This document shows positions 12,901-25,504 of a stretch of 64,000 nucleotides of DNA, piece after piece. This DNA comes from Limnoperna fortunei (Eukaryota; Mollusca; Bivalvia; Mytilida; Modiolidae). The number at the start of each line of letters is the position of its first letter. Within the stretch, counting starts at the first letter, position 1. The translations under genes and the position numbers were made by a program. The stretch lies in contig OX104112.1 in assembly GCA_944474755.1 (NCBI GenBank), positions 68,434,433-68,498,432 on the forward strand, given 5' to 3'. Below the pieces are notes generated by a model, which was not told the DNA's origin, made no database searches, and saw only the letters and a program-made list of their open reading frames with translations.

Positions 12901-13487
12901 CCGGATACGTCTTGACTGCTTAAAAGAGGTTACGAATTCACTTTACTTTTATTGTAATGAGGTAGGGATGCAATTGTTTCGACTAAAATAATATTGAAAG
13001 TGGCAAATTCATTAACTTTATTGCACCAGATGTGCATTTCATTTAATAAAGTTTCTTCAGTTGTGCGTAAACTGAACAAAATATTAAGGAGGGTAATAAT
13101 AAAATAACGAACACCTATAGACCAAATGATGCTGAACAGCTTTTATAAGCAAAATTTCAAGAAGGTTTGACCAAACCCTGCTTTGGCTATTTATAACTAC
13201 TTGCGAATAGAAGAATCTAGGAATTTAAACTATACATAAAGGGCATCTCTTTTAAAAAGGTGTAGGAATAAAGCATAACCATAGCTCACCATCATCACCA
13301 TCAACCACACACGAGGACTTCAATGAGTTCCGGGAAATTCTCAACCTAAATCGGTGGTCATAAAGTAATCACCACCTGGTGGGGCTTTTGGTTCTAAATA
13401 ACGTTTCCGCAGATCTGTCACTGTCAAAAATAGTCTGAGATTATTTAAAAAGGTCACAAAATAATAATTAATCTTACAAATATTTCA
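9996..13487. other. Intergenic tail of unit 1
   Basis: No gene is supported over this 3.5 kb. Parts are diverged copies of sequence found downstream of the other A-type relics. For example ACATAACGTTTGTA near 11750 recurs at 31683, and the AT-rich stretch at 10780-11000 resembles about 30660-30780. A 62-codon frame at 10254-10442 is AT-rich and not credible. Homopolymers occur near 11460. Confidence 0.4.
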
Positions 13488-13560
13488 GCGCACAGATTAT
13501 CACTTTCACTTTTCGACATTAATCCTTAACTATATCTGGAAGAACAGAATATATAAACAT
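13488..13560 (-). pseudogene. Relic of a B-type gene start (unit 1)
   Basis: The stretch GATTATCACTTTCACTTTTC and the following TTAACTATATCTGG correspond to the first coding exon and its acceptor in B3 (TTGTCACTTTCATTTTTCGG ... TAAACAATATCTGG, 43342-43384). Homology continues into the intron (ACTGGTATCA near 13569 and 43420). The start codon position reads GTG instead of ATG. A CCATCATCACCATCAACCAC string near 13290 may be a remnant of the repeat exon. Nothing translatable remains. Confidence 0.5.
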
Positions 13561-13784
13561 GCATAAAAACTGGTATCATATGTACATAAAATAATTAATG
13601 GAGACTGTTTTATCAAAATTAATGACTTACTCTTTCGTGGAAATCAACAAATGTGATCTTCAGAAAACCAAGTGACACACTATGTTCTACGTCATGAAAT
13701 TTGGCAGTGCGAACTGAAAAATCGATATAACATTCCTATACACTACTTCCGTCTCGGAAAGGAACAAAAACAAGGAAATGGTCC

Positions 13785-14165
13785 TAACAACAAGAGCTTA
13801 AAGTAAAGGGGCGATTACAAATCTGGATTCAGACAAACATTTGCAAAACAAAACAAAAACTAAAACAGAAAGTGAATAACCCGAACCCGATTCAAAAACC
13901 ATTGGTGCATTCAGGGGCTCCGGACAAGTAAGAAGTGCCTCTCTCAAATTACTCATTGTCATGTCTAACAACAAGTCAAATCCAGAAATAAGAAAGACTC
14001 TGTCCGATCGTATTTGAGAGATAGATTCCTAAAACAATAAATTAAGTCATGGTGACGGTCTTGAGGTCTTATGAAGAGATAATGTCAACCTAGGTACAAC
14101 AACCTTTTTTAAGTAGTTAACTAGTGAATACAATTGCCTGGTTTAGAAAATCGCAAAAAGAACAT
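13785..14165. repeat. Unit 2 head block
   Basis: Conserved non-coding block. It contains AAAGGGGCGATTACAAATC, then AACAGAAAGTGAATAACCCG, TCCGATCGTATTTGAGAGAT, AACCTAGGTACAACA and GTTTAGAAAATCG. Matching blocks in the same order lie at 21475-21860 and 37155-37555, with a short version at 29755-29835 and the end only at 5838-5935. It defines the left edge of each duplicated unit. Function is unknown. Confidence 0.7.
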
Positions 14166-14861
14166 TATTTTCATTATCTGTGTTTAAGAAATGTTATTCT
14201 GTAATGTTGTGCGAAATTTGTCAATTAATCGCATAATTCATGGATTATGATATTAAATTGTCTAACTAGAATACTATACAAGTTGCTTAGGCTTGCTAGT
14301 TCGATTTCTTATAAATGGTTGACATAATCCACCCAATAATACAAGTAAAATTCGAGTATTTGCATTTATTAGTTCTTATTTTTCATTTTATTTCTAGAAA
14401 CCGCTTTGTTATTTTTAACAAAACGTAGCTGAGATGACATATTGAAGGTTAAAACTAACATTCTTTATATGGTTATTATATTTATTAAATAATTAAAGAG
14501 CCTTTTAACACCATTATTATGAATGGGAACATATGACGTTATAATTGCAAAACAAAAAAGAAGACACAGGTTAGATTTTGATAACAATATACCAATCCTA
14601 AAATCAATCTTATGTACCAACCAAGATTGATAATTTTTTTGTCATTTAATTCTAAAAAACCATAACATATTGAATTAACATACTTTTGATAGAAAATGCT
14701 ATGAAACTCTTCAACCCAAGATCACAACACACTAACTTTAAAAAAAAATATTCTTAAGCATTGTTTTCGAGGAGTCAAATCTTACATGTTTTTTTATAAA
14801 ACAAATTAGAGCAGCGATTAAAATGAAAAACATTTATTTCTATTGATTTTATGAAATACCT

Positions 14862-15010
14862 CTATAATAAAATGTCATCAAAGATACCAAGGCTAGTAGA
14901 ATTTAATACGCAAGACGCGCGTTTTGTCTAAACAAAACTCATCATTGGCGCTCAAACACACACACTATTTAGAATAGAAATGATTAAGTTGTTTTAAAGC
15001 TTATATCACC
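14862..15010 (+). repeat. Interspersed repeat with ACGCGCGTTTTGTC core
   Basis: AAAATGTCATCAAAGATACC, then GACGCGCGTTTTGTCTA, then ACTCATCATTGGCGCTCAAA. A second copy is at about 45035-45200 and a reverse-oriented part at about 45600-45680. I recall this core as abundant in mussel DNA, which supports the organism guess. That recollection is not verified here. The preceding stretch 14166-14861 holds AT-rich sequence shared with about 21990-22090 and nothing else recognised. Confidence 0.6.
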
Positions 15011-15394
15011 GAAATTTCAAAACGTTATAACACATCTGGCTAAAACTATAAACTATAAAAGATGTATTTTTTGGAACAAATGCTCAGTCATGAACATTTT
15101 TGCACCTTAATTTGGGTAACTTAAACATACCAATCCTTGGAGTCTATATATCTTAGTAATCTGCAGATATTTCTACAAAAATATGCTACTTATTTATTTA
15201 ATTGATGCATCTTTTGATATTTGATATTTTGTAAACATGAAATTGTAGACCACGCTATCTAATGTTACACTTATAATCAAAAGGCACATTTTAAAATGCT
15301 ACCATCAAATACTTGGTCTTTTTACAGGATTCACTACACTTATTTTTTAATGTTACAAAAGTATTGAAAATATTAAAATGTAGTTTACTTTGAG

Positions 15395-17900
15395 GTCCTC
15401 GTGATGTTGGTAACAATTGCAGAGGCTAAAAATATATGGGCATGTTTTTATAGTATTTATTAGATGTTACTTATCAGAAAAGAAAATATAATCGTGTAGA
15501 TAAATAATGTCATGTCGATTCAAACCTATTTATTATAAGTAGCAATATTCTTATATCAACTTAAACAAAGAGTTAAAATTAAAGTTAGGCATATATATTT
15601 TGTAATCGCCTTTTTTACCTTTACAAATGTTTTTCTAGATTAATATGAATTGGAATTTAGACAAACTCGATAATTTTTCTAAACGTATGTCATTGTAAAA
15701 CTCAGATAAATGTATTGAAATTGATAGTTAAGACAGGGTCAAGTTAACACAGTTGTGTTCGTAGTTGATATTGCGATATGCTTTTAAATAGAAATATAGT
15801 GGTTTATAGAAATAATGTTATTTAAAATGTTTTTTGTAATTGAGAACTTCAGTTCATTACTATTTTTGTTTTGTTCTATCAGTAATCGTGCATAAATTGT
15901 CCGCTTAATTTGTATGTACCTATATGTTGTACAACATTTGGTAATAAAGACTTGAATTGAATTGATACTAAGTTCTATACTACAAATTGTTATACTAGTT
16001 ATCAAGATTAAATGAGAACATGAAATACCAGTACTTAAAATGTTTATTCAGTTTTATTTGCCCTTTACATATTAAAAAAACCATTAAAATCAGTAGTGTT
16101 TTCTGGTGTGGTGTATCTACAAATAGTAATAAAAATGTTTTTGTTATTTTGTGTTTGAGAACAACTAACATAGATGGTTTGATGCATTCTAGAAATTTAT
16201 AAATCGTTTTAATTACTAGGTCAAAAAGCAGGACAAATAAGGGGTTTTTTAGTCAACAAATTTAAAGGAGTAAGTAATATATTATTAAATAATGGGTGTT
16301 TTATGATTGCCCAGCCAAGGTCTTCCGAGGCCATTATAAAAGACAAAGGACATCCATCTCTTAATACAATTATAACCAATTTACTCTACCTCCAAATAAC
16401 CTCTTTTTTATCCTAAAATATTTTTAATGTTTTCCAAGGCAAGTCAAAACGTGCAATACAGTAAAAACCATATTAATTATATGTGGTTTGTTAATGAATA
16501 TAACTTGTTAGCGATTTGTAAGAAAAACCAAACCTCTTTTATAATCATTTGTAAACTGTTATTTAAACAGTTTAACATTAAAACAAATACAAGATTAAAT
16601 TTTCTTTTTCATGAGTGGATCTTAGTGTTTACTGTCCAGGCCGTCATCAATCGATAAAATATTTACAGGGTCTCAGGTGAGAGTTCTGAAACACATGTCG
16701 GCCATCTTAACTTTTTATTTTCATATTGACCCTATAATGAAGCCTTTGGTGTTCTGTATTGTGTTAAATTATAAGGCGCATCATCCATATTTACATTAAT
16801 AACACTTAGTTGGTTAATAATGTAACATAATGGTTCTTCCGTTGGAAATATATAAAAAAATACCAACATAACAGATTTTATTTATGGATCAAGGATCATA
16901 TACAATAATAATCTTTTACTTATAATTTTTGACTGCTTTGTAAAATTGTAACATTTCCATCCAACTTAAAATTTAATAGTGATCATCAATATCAAAGTTA
17001 ATTGTTCTACGTCAGTTACGCGTTTAATCATAACTCATTAGTGGATCCCAAGCTTAAACTGTTTAAAATACTATATCAAATGCTAATGAGCTTGTTAAAA
17101 CGTTATAGCCGATCTAGCTAAGGGTATCTTATACCTAGCGATTAGAAAACTCTTAAAATGTATTCAAAATAATAGAGCAGTACATAAAGACAATAACTAT
17201 ATCACTGAATGCATAATTATATTAACGTCAAAAGCGAAATGTCACTCAAAGATTAATAATAAACTTATAGAGGGATTTAACAAGTTATTCTGATACTTTG
17301 TGTTATTTTGCAGAAGCGAATGACGGACGTGCTAATTGTTTGTAAAATTCGTGAATTACTAAACTATACACCTCCAATCAAATAAAATAGATAGTGCAGA
17401 TCAGGAATTTATAGTCACCCTAAAAAGACTTGAAAAAACATGAGCATAACACAAGTGATTAAACACATGGCATAATCATGCTGCTTTTATCGTTCAAGTG
17501 ACGACAGCACAACAACTGCAAAGAACGTGGGTAGGATTGTGTAGACGGTGTAAACTGTAGATTATATTACAGAAAGAGTGTTATTAGTTTCTACTCTTGC
17601 ATTTATGCTTCTATTAAAAATGGGAAATGAAAGCAAAAGCAAATGAAATAAATTAACGCAAAGACATTTTGAATTCTAACAGCTACTGATCAAGTCTTTG
17701 ACATGAATCAAATTTATGCTCCACATCTACAGATTTAATTTCAGATTTCTTTCTGGCTATCATTCATGTATCAAATTCATACTTTCACAGTTATGGATAA
17801 GGTTTTACCATTATATATTGACTTCCATATCTAACAGTTTTAGATTAAGTTTCGGCTTTCAGCTATGAAACGATTACGGAAGTAACAGTCATGGAACTTA
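15395..17900 (+). pseudogene. Relic of an A-type gene (unit 2)
   Basis: The stretch 15395-15439 matches exon 2 of gene A (VLVMLVTIAEAK-like signal region). It is 2 nt longer, which breaks the phase, and its donor reads GC instead of GT. The stretch at 16220-16265 matches the start of the repeat exon (GQKAGQIRGFLVNKFKG) and runs into a fresh consensus donor GTAAGT at 16270. The repeat region survives only as scrambled traces at 17670-17900, for example AACAGCTACTGATCAAG and GACATGAATCAAATTTATGC. No equivalent of the ATG exon is seen. It is dead or radically reorganised. The sequence in between is AT-rich non-coding DNA shared with unit 3. Confidence 0.65.
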
Positions 17901-18250
17901 ATTATCAATAATATGATAATTAATCTTGCCTGAATTTACTGCGGTATCATGTTTTCACCTTCTATTGTAGCTGCAACCTTGGATTACCAAATATTTTCAG
18001 AATTTAAATTTACATCTTCAAACTGGTAGTCTGATGAAATATGATATACAATGCTAGAAGAAAACTTTTCAATTTCATACAGCTAACTGCTTAATAATCT
18101 GTAAACAACTTTTTTAGTTTAAAATAAATTAGTTTCGTAAAGTAAATTTCATTTGTAACAGCTTTTAAAAACTTCCAATGTTTAAGCATGATCGCTATAC
18201 ACTATATGGTATTATAGTATAAAGCAATATGCAAAATATCAAGCTTTTTG
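17901..18250. other. Gap between the unit 2 A relic and B1
   Basis: AT-rich sequence with no gene. In B2 and B3 the corresponding downstream region carries the Tyr/Ser-rich end of the repeat exon and a SINE. Neither is visible here, so a deletion probably removed the 3' half of B1 together with this flank. Confidence 0.4.
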
Positions 18251-19482
18251 TTACAAACATTCATGTCCGGCGTAGCCATGATTCCATCTATATCCACCGT
18301 AGCCATGATTCCATCCATGGCCTATGTAGCCATGATTCACTCCATGGCCGTCGTGGCCATGTTTCCTTCCATGTCCACCGTAACCATTTTTCCATCCATA
18401 TCCACGGTGGAATTTTGTGCCTCTATGATGACCGCCATGCTTTCCTGCAACATATAAATAAACATCACAATAACTGAAAAAAGAAGATAAGATTGATAGA
18501 TTAAATGTGGAAAAAGGATTGAACAAATTTTCAATGCCACTGGAAACCGTTTGCAGCATTAAGAAAGTGGGCAAAACAATTAGCCTTGTGTAGCCACTAC
18601 AATAAGCCTACTCGTCTTTGAAATCTACAAAATGGGCATTTTCGCATACTGAATATGGCAATATCTTAAAATATTGCCCATCCGATGTCAGGTTTTTCAT
18701 ATTATCAACTGATATCCATAAATGGGATTAACAGTATGGTTCAGAAAATAGATAATAAATATACAAACAAATAGACTAAATAAACTGAAAAATCAGGTCG
18801 TAGTCTAATGTTTTTATTATGCAATGCAGCATTATAAATACAATACTAACCTTAAACAATTAAATATGTGAAATAATACCTCACACTCACAAAAATATAT
18901 TTAATGATTAATTGGTTGTGGATAAATGGACTTCGTTTATATAAATCTTAACTATGGCCGAAAGAACATAACATCAAAGACATTTGAAAATATAAAATAT
19001 TTACACGGATAAACAGTACTGTTCAAACACAATAAAACTGTGTATTATTATTATAGAGCTCATATTTTTATAATCTAAACTATTAATAGAAAAGTCAGCT
19101 AGAACGTACCACCATGTCGAGCTATGCCTCCTGCAACTGCGTCATCCAACAATCCAACAAGAACCTTTAAGAACAATTTTTAAAGTTTAATTACATATCC
19201 GTTTTAAATTGTACAACTTTAAACAAATTTGGCAATAAAAAATGATCTCAAAAATTAAAATATAACAGAAAATTCAAAATATTTGATCATCTTTTATTTC
19301 ATTACTAATACGACCAAGGACCCAAACCAATATAAGTGTTTTTCAATCTGTATAAGTTGCTATGCTTTTACACGAAACGTCTATGGAATAGAATAGTCTT
19401 TATTTATTATTAATTTGAATTTTTCTAATTTTAAAATTACTAAACTTACGCATATTGCAACGCAAAGAATGATAACTCTCAG
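18251..19482 (-). CDS. Gene B1: short secreted Gly/His-rich protein, start codon lost
   Basis: Exons on the - strand are 19482-19450, 19164-19110 and 18444-18251 (282 nt, 93 residues). Phases 0 and 1 and the GT-AG borders match B2 and B3. The signal peptide region is LRVIILCVAIC plus VLVGLLDDAVAG. About five 9-residue repeats of the form xNHGYGGHG follow, then an early stop after AGHECL. The Tyr-Gly-Ser tail domain of B2 and B3 is missing. The start position reads CTG where B2 and B3 have ATG, and the leader exon (19483-19508) offers no in-frame ATG. It may use a non-AUG start, or it may be a recent pseudogene. Splice sites and frame are otherwise clean, which argues that loss is recent. Function is unknown. 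Confidence 0.5.
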
Positions 19483-20448
19483 TTTTCGGCCTTAAATCCA
19501 AACAATATCTGAAAATAAGAATTCATAAACATGCATGAGCAGAAGAAAAGGAAACGTACCTAAAATAATTAATGAAACGTATAATAGTATATGTTTACTA
19601 TAGGCGATTTAATTTCATTAACAAGTTTAAATGTTAAACGATACAAACAGTCGACACAGTTTACTAAAAATTTTGCAAACACAATATTTCTTTCAGGAAA
19701 TGTACACGAAACATGTAATTTTTGTTTAATCATAAAGTTTTTCGTTAACTTTGCTAATCGTGATTAACGATAATGGTTTTTTATTATAACTATTTAACTA
19801 GATTAAATGGTAACACACATATTTAATACTTTAACATATTTGCCTCATCATTAAAAAAATTTGAAAAGTATTTAAGGTAAACGAGCAGCAGTATTTATGC
19901 AACACTGTTACAAAAAAACTAAACAAAGTATACATCATTGGAAAAATGGGGTTGACCCATAGACCGGAAAAAAAGTGCCAAAATAAAAATGATATATCAT
20001 GAGTATATTCGTTTGTCAAAGTCAACATACTTGGTCTTTAACATGCAACAAACGTGGCTCTTTCTAAACTATGTGACCCCCATTTGTCTGAAGACAGACG
20101 ATTTGGCAATACAACAAGTGTGAAATTCAAATCCACCTCTTCGCGCTCCCGGACACTCTTTGTGCAACTCTGTAGGTTGAGTCATAGAAATAGGCCTAGT
20201 ACCAGGTCAATGAAGTGGATTAACAGTTTTTAGCAGCTTAATGTATTCATTTTCAAAACTGATGTGTGCCAGAGTACAAAAAAGGTCACTGTATTATTTC
20301 AGATTCATTGGTCGTAGTTATTTTATTATTTTTATTATATGTTATTAATTCAAACTTTGTTTCGTCAGCGCTACACTGCCAAAGGAAAACTATGATTTTA
20401 AGGAGATTCTGGTTAGGTGTAAGTTATCAAAATGTAACATTGACTTAC

Positions 20449-20551
20449 CTCCAGTAAAGATCCGATCGTCGAACGGTACACATTCATGGTATTTATTAGT
20501 ATTGACAACGTAACAGCTGTATTATTTTACTTATGAAGGAGGTTTTATATA
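20449..20551 (-). promoter_or_regulatory. Predicted promoter and non-coding exon 1 of B1
   Basis: On the - strand a TATATAAA string lies at 20551-20544. A leader exon ending at 20449 follows, with donor GTAAGT directly after CTGGAG. The same exon end and donor occur for B2 (29333) and B3 (44272), which supports a real shared first exon. A second AT-rich string (AATAAAT, 20497-20491) is conserved in B3 and could be the true TATA element instead. If transcription starts upstream of 20487, the leader holds an ATG whose frame overlaps the CTG of the main exon. Confidence 0.4.
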
Positions 20552-21474
20552 AAGTTCTTTTGGCAAACGTTTTGTACAATAGCAGTACATAATATTGTTT
20601 TTGCTGTAGTATTTCTAATTGCGTTCTAGATGCTCAATCTTTCTTTATCTAGTACTTTGTTTTTTTTATAAATGAATTTTTGACATTTTTTTAAAATTTA
20701 AATATATTTTATTTCGATTCTTTCAAACAAACACAAAGTATTTACGGTCTCTACCGTTATAATTGCTTATCATCGTATAAAATACCTGAGGGATGGACAT
20801 TGTGACGACATGCGAGCATTTACAAAACTGCCTACTAACTACACAATCTACAAAATAAATAAATAAAGTTGTCTATACAAATGCAACACAAATACTACAA
20901 TAACAAAAGATTTATTGTTAAGTTGCTGCTCAGTCAATGGTCGTCATCTTTGTCAATAAAACACCTCGTGTATGAGTACACATATATACAAACAATATCA
21001 AACCGGGTAACAGGTGGTTTTGATACAAATTAACTACAGATATACTCGATTCTAATTTAATGCACATACCGTGCGAAAATTTATTCAATTGCTGCTGTAT
21101 TTCAAAATTAACAAAGAGAACAAACGCAAATAATAAAAACTAAAAGTGTATATTTTGTGGGTGTAATCCACGAATGAAGAAACTTACCAGAAACAAATTG
21201 TATACATGTATTCAATAAACCAGCATTACATTAGAACACACATTAGCCTTCTGGAATATATTACACGAATGATCAGCTTGTATATAGTAAGCATAACGAT
21301 GAACCTGATGGAATTCTTAGGAAATTATCATTATTTCTTGAGTTTAGCAAAATCTATCTACAAAAGTTCACTTGTTTTATTTCCCAGTCTCTTTATGGGT
21401 ATTATGTATATCGGGCTATTTATAAACAATGTTCATTCTTAGCAGTTGCATAATTATTTCTCGACAATATGTTG
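20552..21474. other. Intergenic region between B1 and unit 3
   Basis: Lies upstream of the B1 promoter and before the next unit head. AT-rich. A 78-codon frame at 21206-21442 is not supported by codon pattern or by conservation in the other units. Confidence 0.4.
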
Positions 21475-21860
21475 GTTAGTATTGGAAAAACAAGCCTATG
21501 GAATTATTACAAATCCGAACAACATATACAATGCGAAACAAAAACTAAAATCACAAAATAGAAAGTGAGTAATCCGAACTCAATAAAAAAACTTAACGAG
21601 TAGGCAGTGTGTGCATCTTATTACACACTCGTTGATTTACTCATTGTCATGTTTAGGAAAACTTCAAATAGAAGAATAGGAAAAACTCTACGAAAAAGTC
21701 CGATCGTATTTGATAGATGGATTTCCCAAAACGATCAATTAAGTCATAGTAACGGCCATAGAACTTCTGAAGGGATAATATCTACCTAGGTACAACACCC
21801 ATGTTTGAGAAGCTTAGTAATCAATAGCAGTGACCGGTCTAGAAAATGTGGTCTCGAATA
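21475..21860. repeat. Unit 3 head block
   Basis: Third copy of the conserved non-coding block: TAGAAAGTGAGTAATCCGAA, TCCGATCGTATTTGATAGAT, CTACCTAGGTACAACACC, CCGGTCTAGAAAATGTGG. Order and spacing match 13785-14165 and 37155-37555. The short inverted string GTGTGTGCATCTTATTACACAC is private to this copy. Confidence 0.7.
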
Positions 21861-22587
21861 TTTATCTCATCATCTTAGTTAAACAACTGTTATTCTGTAA
21901 TAATTTGCAACCGTTGTTAATTCTATGATAATTCTTGGACTATGATACAAAATTTTCTATAATTTGTTTGATGCCTTTATAATTAATGGTAACATCTGAC
22001 GTTATAATTGCAAAACAAACCTAGGCTAGATTTTGATGACAACAATATACCAGTCCTTAATTAATCTTATGCACCAACCAAGATTAAGTTTATCTGCCGA
22101 TTAAATAATTCAAGAAACAGTAGCATAATTTATTAACAAACTTTTGATATAAATAATGCTATTTAACTCTTTAACACAAAATCACACAAAGTTAGTTTTG
22201 ACCAAAAAAAATCTTCACAAAACCAATTTAGGTCAAAGAGTCATTTCTGACTTGTTTCTATAAAACATACTTTAACAACAATAAAAAAATACAAACCAGG
22301 ATACATCTTAAAACTATTAAAGGTTTATTTATCGAAACAAACGCATAATGGTATTTACAACATCTTTCATTTGTATAACTTACATGTAAACTTGCTGATT
22401 CTTGTAAGTTAGATACCAGGCAATTCTAGTCATCTCCATTGATATTTTGAACATATATGTGTAGATCACGCTTTCACGGTTACCATCAGGAACTTGGTCT
22501 TTTTATAGGATTCATTATGTAACAAAAGTATTGAAGATCCACCATTTGTAAATAATAAAATGTAGTTTACTGTCATGACTGTGAAGT

Positions 22588-23305
22588 CCTCAAAATGTTG
22601 GTAACAATTGCAAAGGCTAAACATATATGGGTATTTTTCGTAATATTTATAAGATGTTATTTATGATAAACGGAACATTATCGTGTAGATAAATAATGTC
22701 ATGTCGCTTGAATCGTTATTACTGTAGGCGACAATAGTTAAACTTCTTATATCGAATTAAACAAAGCATTAGAATAAGAGATATGCATGAATATTAAGTA
22801 ATCGTTTTTACTAGTCATATGAATTGCAGTTTAATCTACGGTATACATTTAAAAAAACAATTAAAATCATTAGTGTTTGCTCTTTATAAAATTATTTTTG
22901 TTATTTTGTGTTTGTGAAGCATCGACTAAAATAGAAAATGTATCATTAGCATGCACTAATTATTTATAATTCTAGGTAAAAAAGGGCGAGTTAGAACCTT
23001 TCGACTTAACAGAAAATTCAACAAAAGTAAAGGGGTTAATAATTAGGAGATAACTGTATGTATTTTAAGATTGCCGGCATCAATTGGTGATTTGATGGTC
23101 GGAAATCGAGTTTACTGGCGACGAGTATATCAATTCTAATTCTACGCCATAAAAAACTAAATTAACATATTAAAATGTGATTTTTTTTTCCGGAAATAAT
23201 GTCTGCGCTTGCGTTAACTTTTGACGGCATCAATCGTGGAATTTATGCCGTTTCGACTTAAAAGACAATTCAACAAAAGTAAAGGGGTTAATAATATAGT
23301 ACTAA
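22588..23305 (+). pseudogene. Relic of an A-type gene (unit 3) with internal duplication
   Basis: The stretch 22595-22640 matches the signal-peptide exon of gene A (VLKMLVTIAKAKHIW-like, out of phase). The stretch at 22975-23040 matches the start of the repeat exon (GKKGRVRTFRLNRKFNKSKG) and then stops at VNN. About 50 bp of that exon start (TTCGACTTAA to GGGGTTAATAAT) is repeated at 23250-23300, a local tandem duplication. No repeat domain follows. The relic is shorter than that of unit 2. Confidence 0.65.
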
Positions 23306-23317
23306 TTTTGCTTGATT

Positions 23318-23430
23318 TCATAATGACCCGTTATATGTCCAAGGTCTGTAATAATGGCAAAAATGGCTGTAATTTTGCACCCAAACTATTATAACAGACC
23401 AAGGACATATAACACGGCCGTTATGAAAAC
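23318..23430. repeat. Small foldback element
   Basis: Inverted arms of about 35 bp: GTTATATGTCCAAGGTCTGT at 23332-23351 faces ACAGACCAAGGACATATAAC at about 23393-23412. The outer parts (TTTCATAA and TTATGAAAA) also pair. It sits just after the duplicated A-exon fragment. It is probably a small MITE. Confidence 0.65.
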
Positions 23431-24059
23431 ATCTATTTTCTAATACTTTTAATAACCAACTTACTATACTGTGAACTTTTCGTTCTAAAATATATTTCAT
23501 GTTTTCCACGGCAAGTAAAAAAACCAAACTAATTACAGTCAAAACCATGGTTTTATAATGAAAAGTATTGATTTTTAGCGATTTGTAAGAAAAATCAAAC
23601 ATATTTTATAATTAGTTGTAAAGTGTTATTGAAACAAATAAAATCAACATTAGAACAAATACAAAATTACATTTTAAGGTTATTCCTGTGCACTACCTTT
23701 TCCTGAGTAGATATAAATGTTTCTGTTCAGGCCATCAATAAATAAAATATATCCCTGGTCCCAGGCAAGAGATTCTAACAATGTCTAGCATCTTGACTAT
23801 TTATTTTTATATTGGCCCTGTTATACAAACCTGATTATCCGCAATGGCCTTACCGACAATGGACAATTATAATTCCCACGCATATGTACCATTATAACAC
23901 TTAGATAGCTAATAATTTACCATAATGGCCATGCCTTTAGAAATGTATACAAAATACCCACATAACATATTTTATTTATGACATGGATCATATACAATAA
24001 TAATAATTTTTCACTTAACTACTTAGTGCGTCTTTGAAAAATAATCCAAATATTAATGG

Positions 24060-25230
24060 CAAAAAATTAATGGCTCTGAAAACATTGTATCTGTGAAGTC
24101 ATTATGCTGATGTCTCAACCCTAATTCTGGACGATAGCAAAAACCCTCTCAAAGAATGTTTAGTAATTTTGGAAAACTTCTCTGAGTGTGCTGGTCTGAA
24201 AGCAAACCTTGACAAAACTGAGGCTATATGGACTGGCTCCAGGGTACATTGTAATGAAACATTCCTTTCAGGAAAAAAATTAAACCAGTTAGCAAAATTT
24301 AAACTTTTAGGTATACAATTTTATCTTTTTCATGAAAATGAAACTTAAATAAAATTTTGAGGAAAATAAAAATAAAATAAAAGCATTATTCAACTTATGG
24401 GAATATAGAGACCTCACGTATATTGAAAAAAAGTACTGTTATAAAATCTTTGCCTTAGCGATACTCATTCAGTCTTTTACTGTCTTACCAAATCCCTCTT
24501 TTGAGTTAGTTAATGAACTACAAAGTATATTTAAAAAAAAAACGATCTGTAGACTGGAAAGCCAGATAAAATTAAGAGAAATGTAATCGTTGGACACTAT
24601 GGAAATTGCGGATTAAAAATGCCACATGTACAATCTTTTTCTATTCACTTAAATTGAAATGAATAAACACACTTTTGGATCCAACAAACCTTTCACAACG
24701 GAAGACACTTTTAATAGACAAGTATAAAAAGTTTGGGGGAGAAAAAATTTAGTGTATGTCACCTGATGGTATTTAAAAAATATCAAAATATGTTAATAAA
24801 TCCTGGGAAGACATCTTGTTTTGAATTGGAGTGTTCTAAACTATGAAACAACCAATACTGTGGAAGGAATCCTGAGCAAATCAATATGGTTTAATAGTAA
24901 TCTTAAAATAAATTAAAAAGTAATCTTTTTCCGAAAGTGGTGTGAAGCAGGAAATTTCTTTATTAATGGTTAAGTTGATGCCAAAAATGAATTATTAAGT
25001 CATGAAGATCTAGAAACCCAATACAACCTGAACTTAAACATTTCACAATATTACTTCGTGTTACACATGGTACTTAAAGTTTGGAAGGATATGATAAAAA
25101 TGATGTACAACTTGAAAATTGTTTGTGTAAAGTCTCGCAAGCAATATTTTAGCTATTTTCGAGACGAGAACAAATTATCCTGCAATAAACGTGGAAAAAG
25201 GATAAAGAAAAATAATATATATGCTCATTG
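24060..25230 (+). pseudogene. L1/Tx1-like LINE remnant
   Basis: Broken frames read like the end of the reverse transcriptase and the C-terminal region of an L1/Tx1-type ORF2. First comes YADDVSTLILDDSKNPLK (frame interrupted), with the YADD catalytic box, then ECAGLKANLDKTEAIWTGS. Then follow IWFNSNLKIN, FFRKWCEAGNFFING and a Tyr/Lys-rich tail. Stops and frameshifts are frequent. The unit 2/unit 3 homology is broken at about 24045 and resumes at about 25505, so this element and the microsatellite next to it entered unit 3 after, or were lost from unit 2 since, the duplication. Confidence 0.75.
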
Positions 25231-25292
25231 GACTAACCTTGTGAACTATATGTAAAAAAACTATGCTGTGTGTATATTACATAGTCCTTTGC

Positions 25293-25295
<3 letters not shown>

Positions 25296-25323
<28 letters not shown>

Positions 25324-25442
25324 TGTATGTATGTATGTATGTATGTATGTATGTATGTAGGTATGTTTGTATGTATGTATGTATGTATGTATGTATGTAT
25401 GTATGTATGTATGTATGTATGTATGTATGTATGTATGTATAT
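25296..25442. repeat. TATG microsatellite
   Basis: Near-perfect tetranucleotide array of about 36 units with two interruptions (GTAGG and GTTTG). It translates as open frames on both strands, all artefacts of the 4-bp period. Confidence 0.95.
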
Positions 25443-25504
25443 GAATTTGTTTATGTATATATAATTGTAGGAGTACACATACAGAAGTATTATCAACATT
25501 TTTA

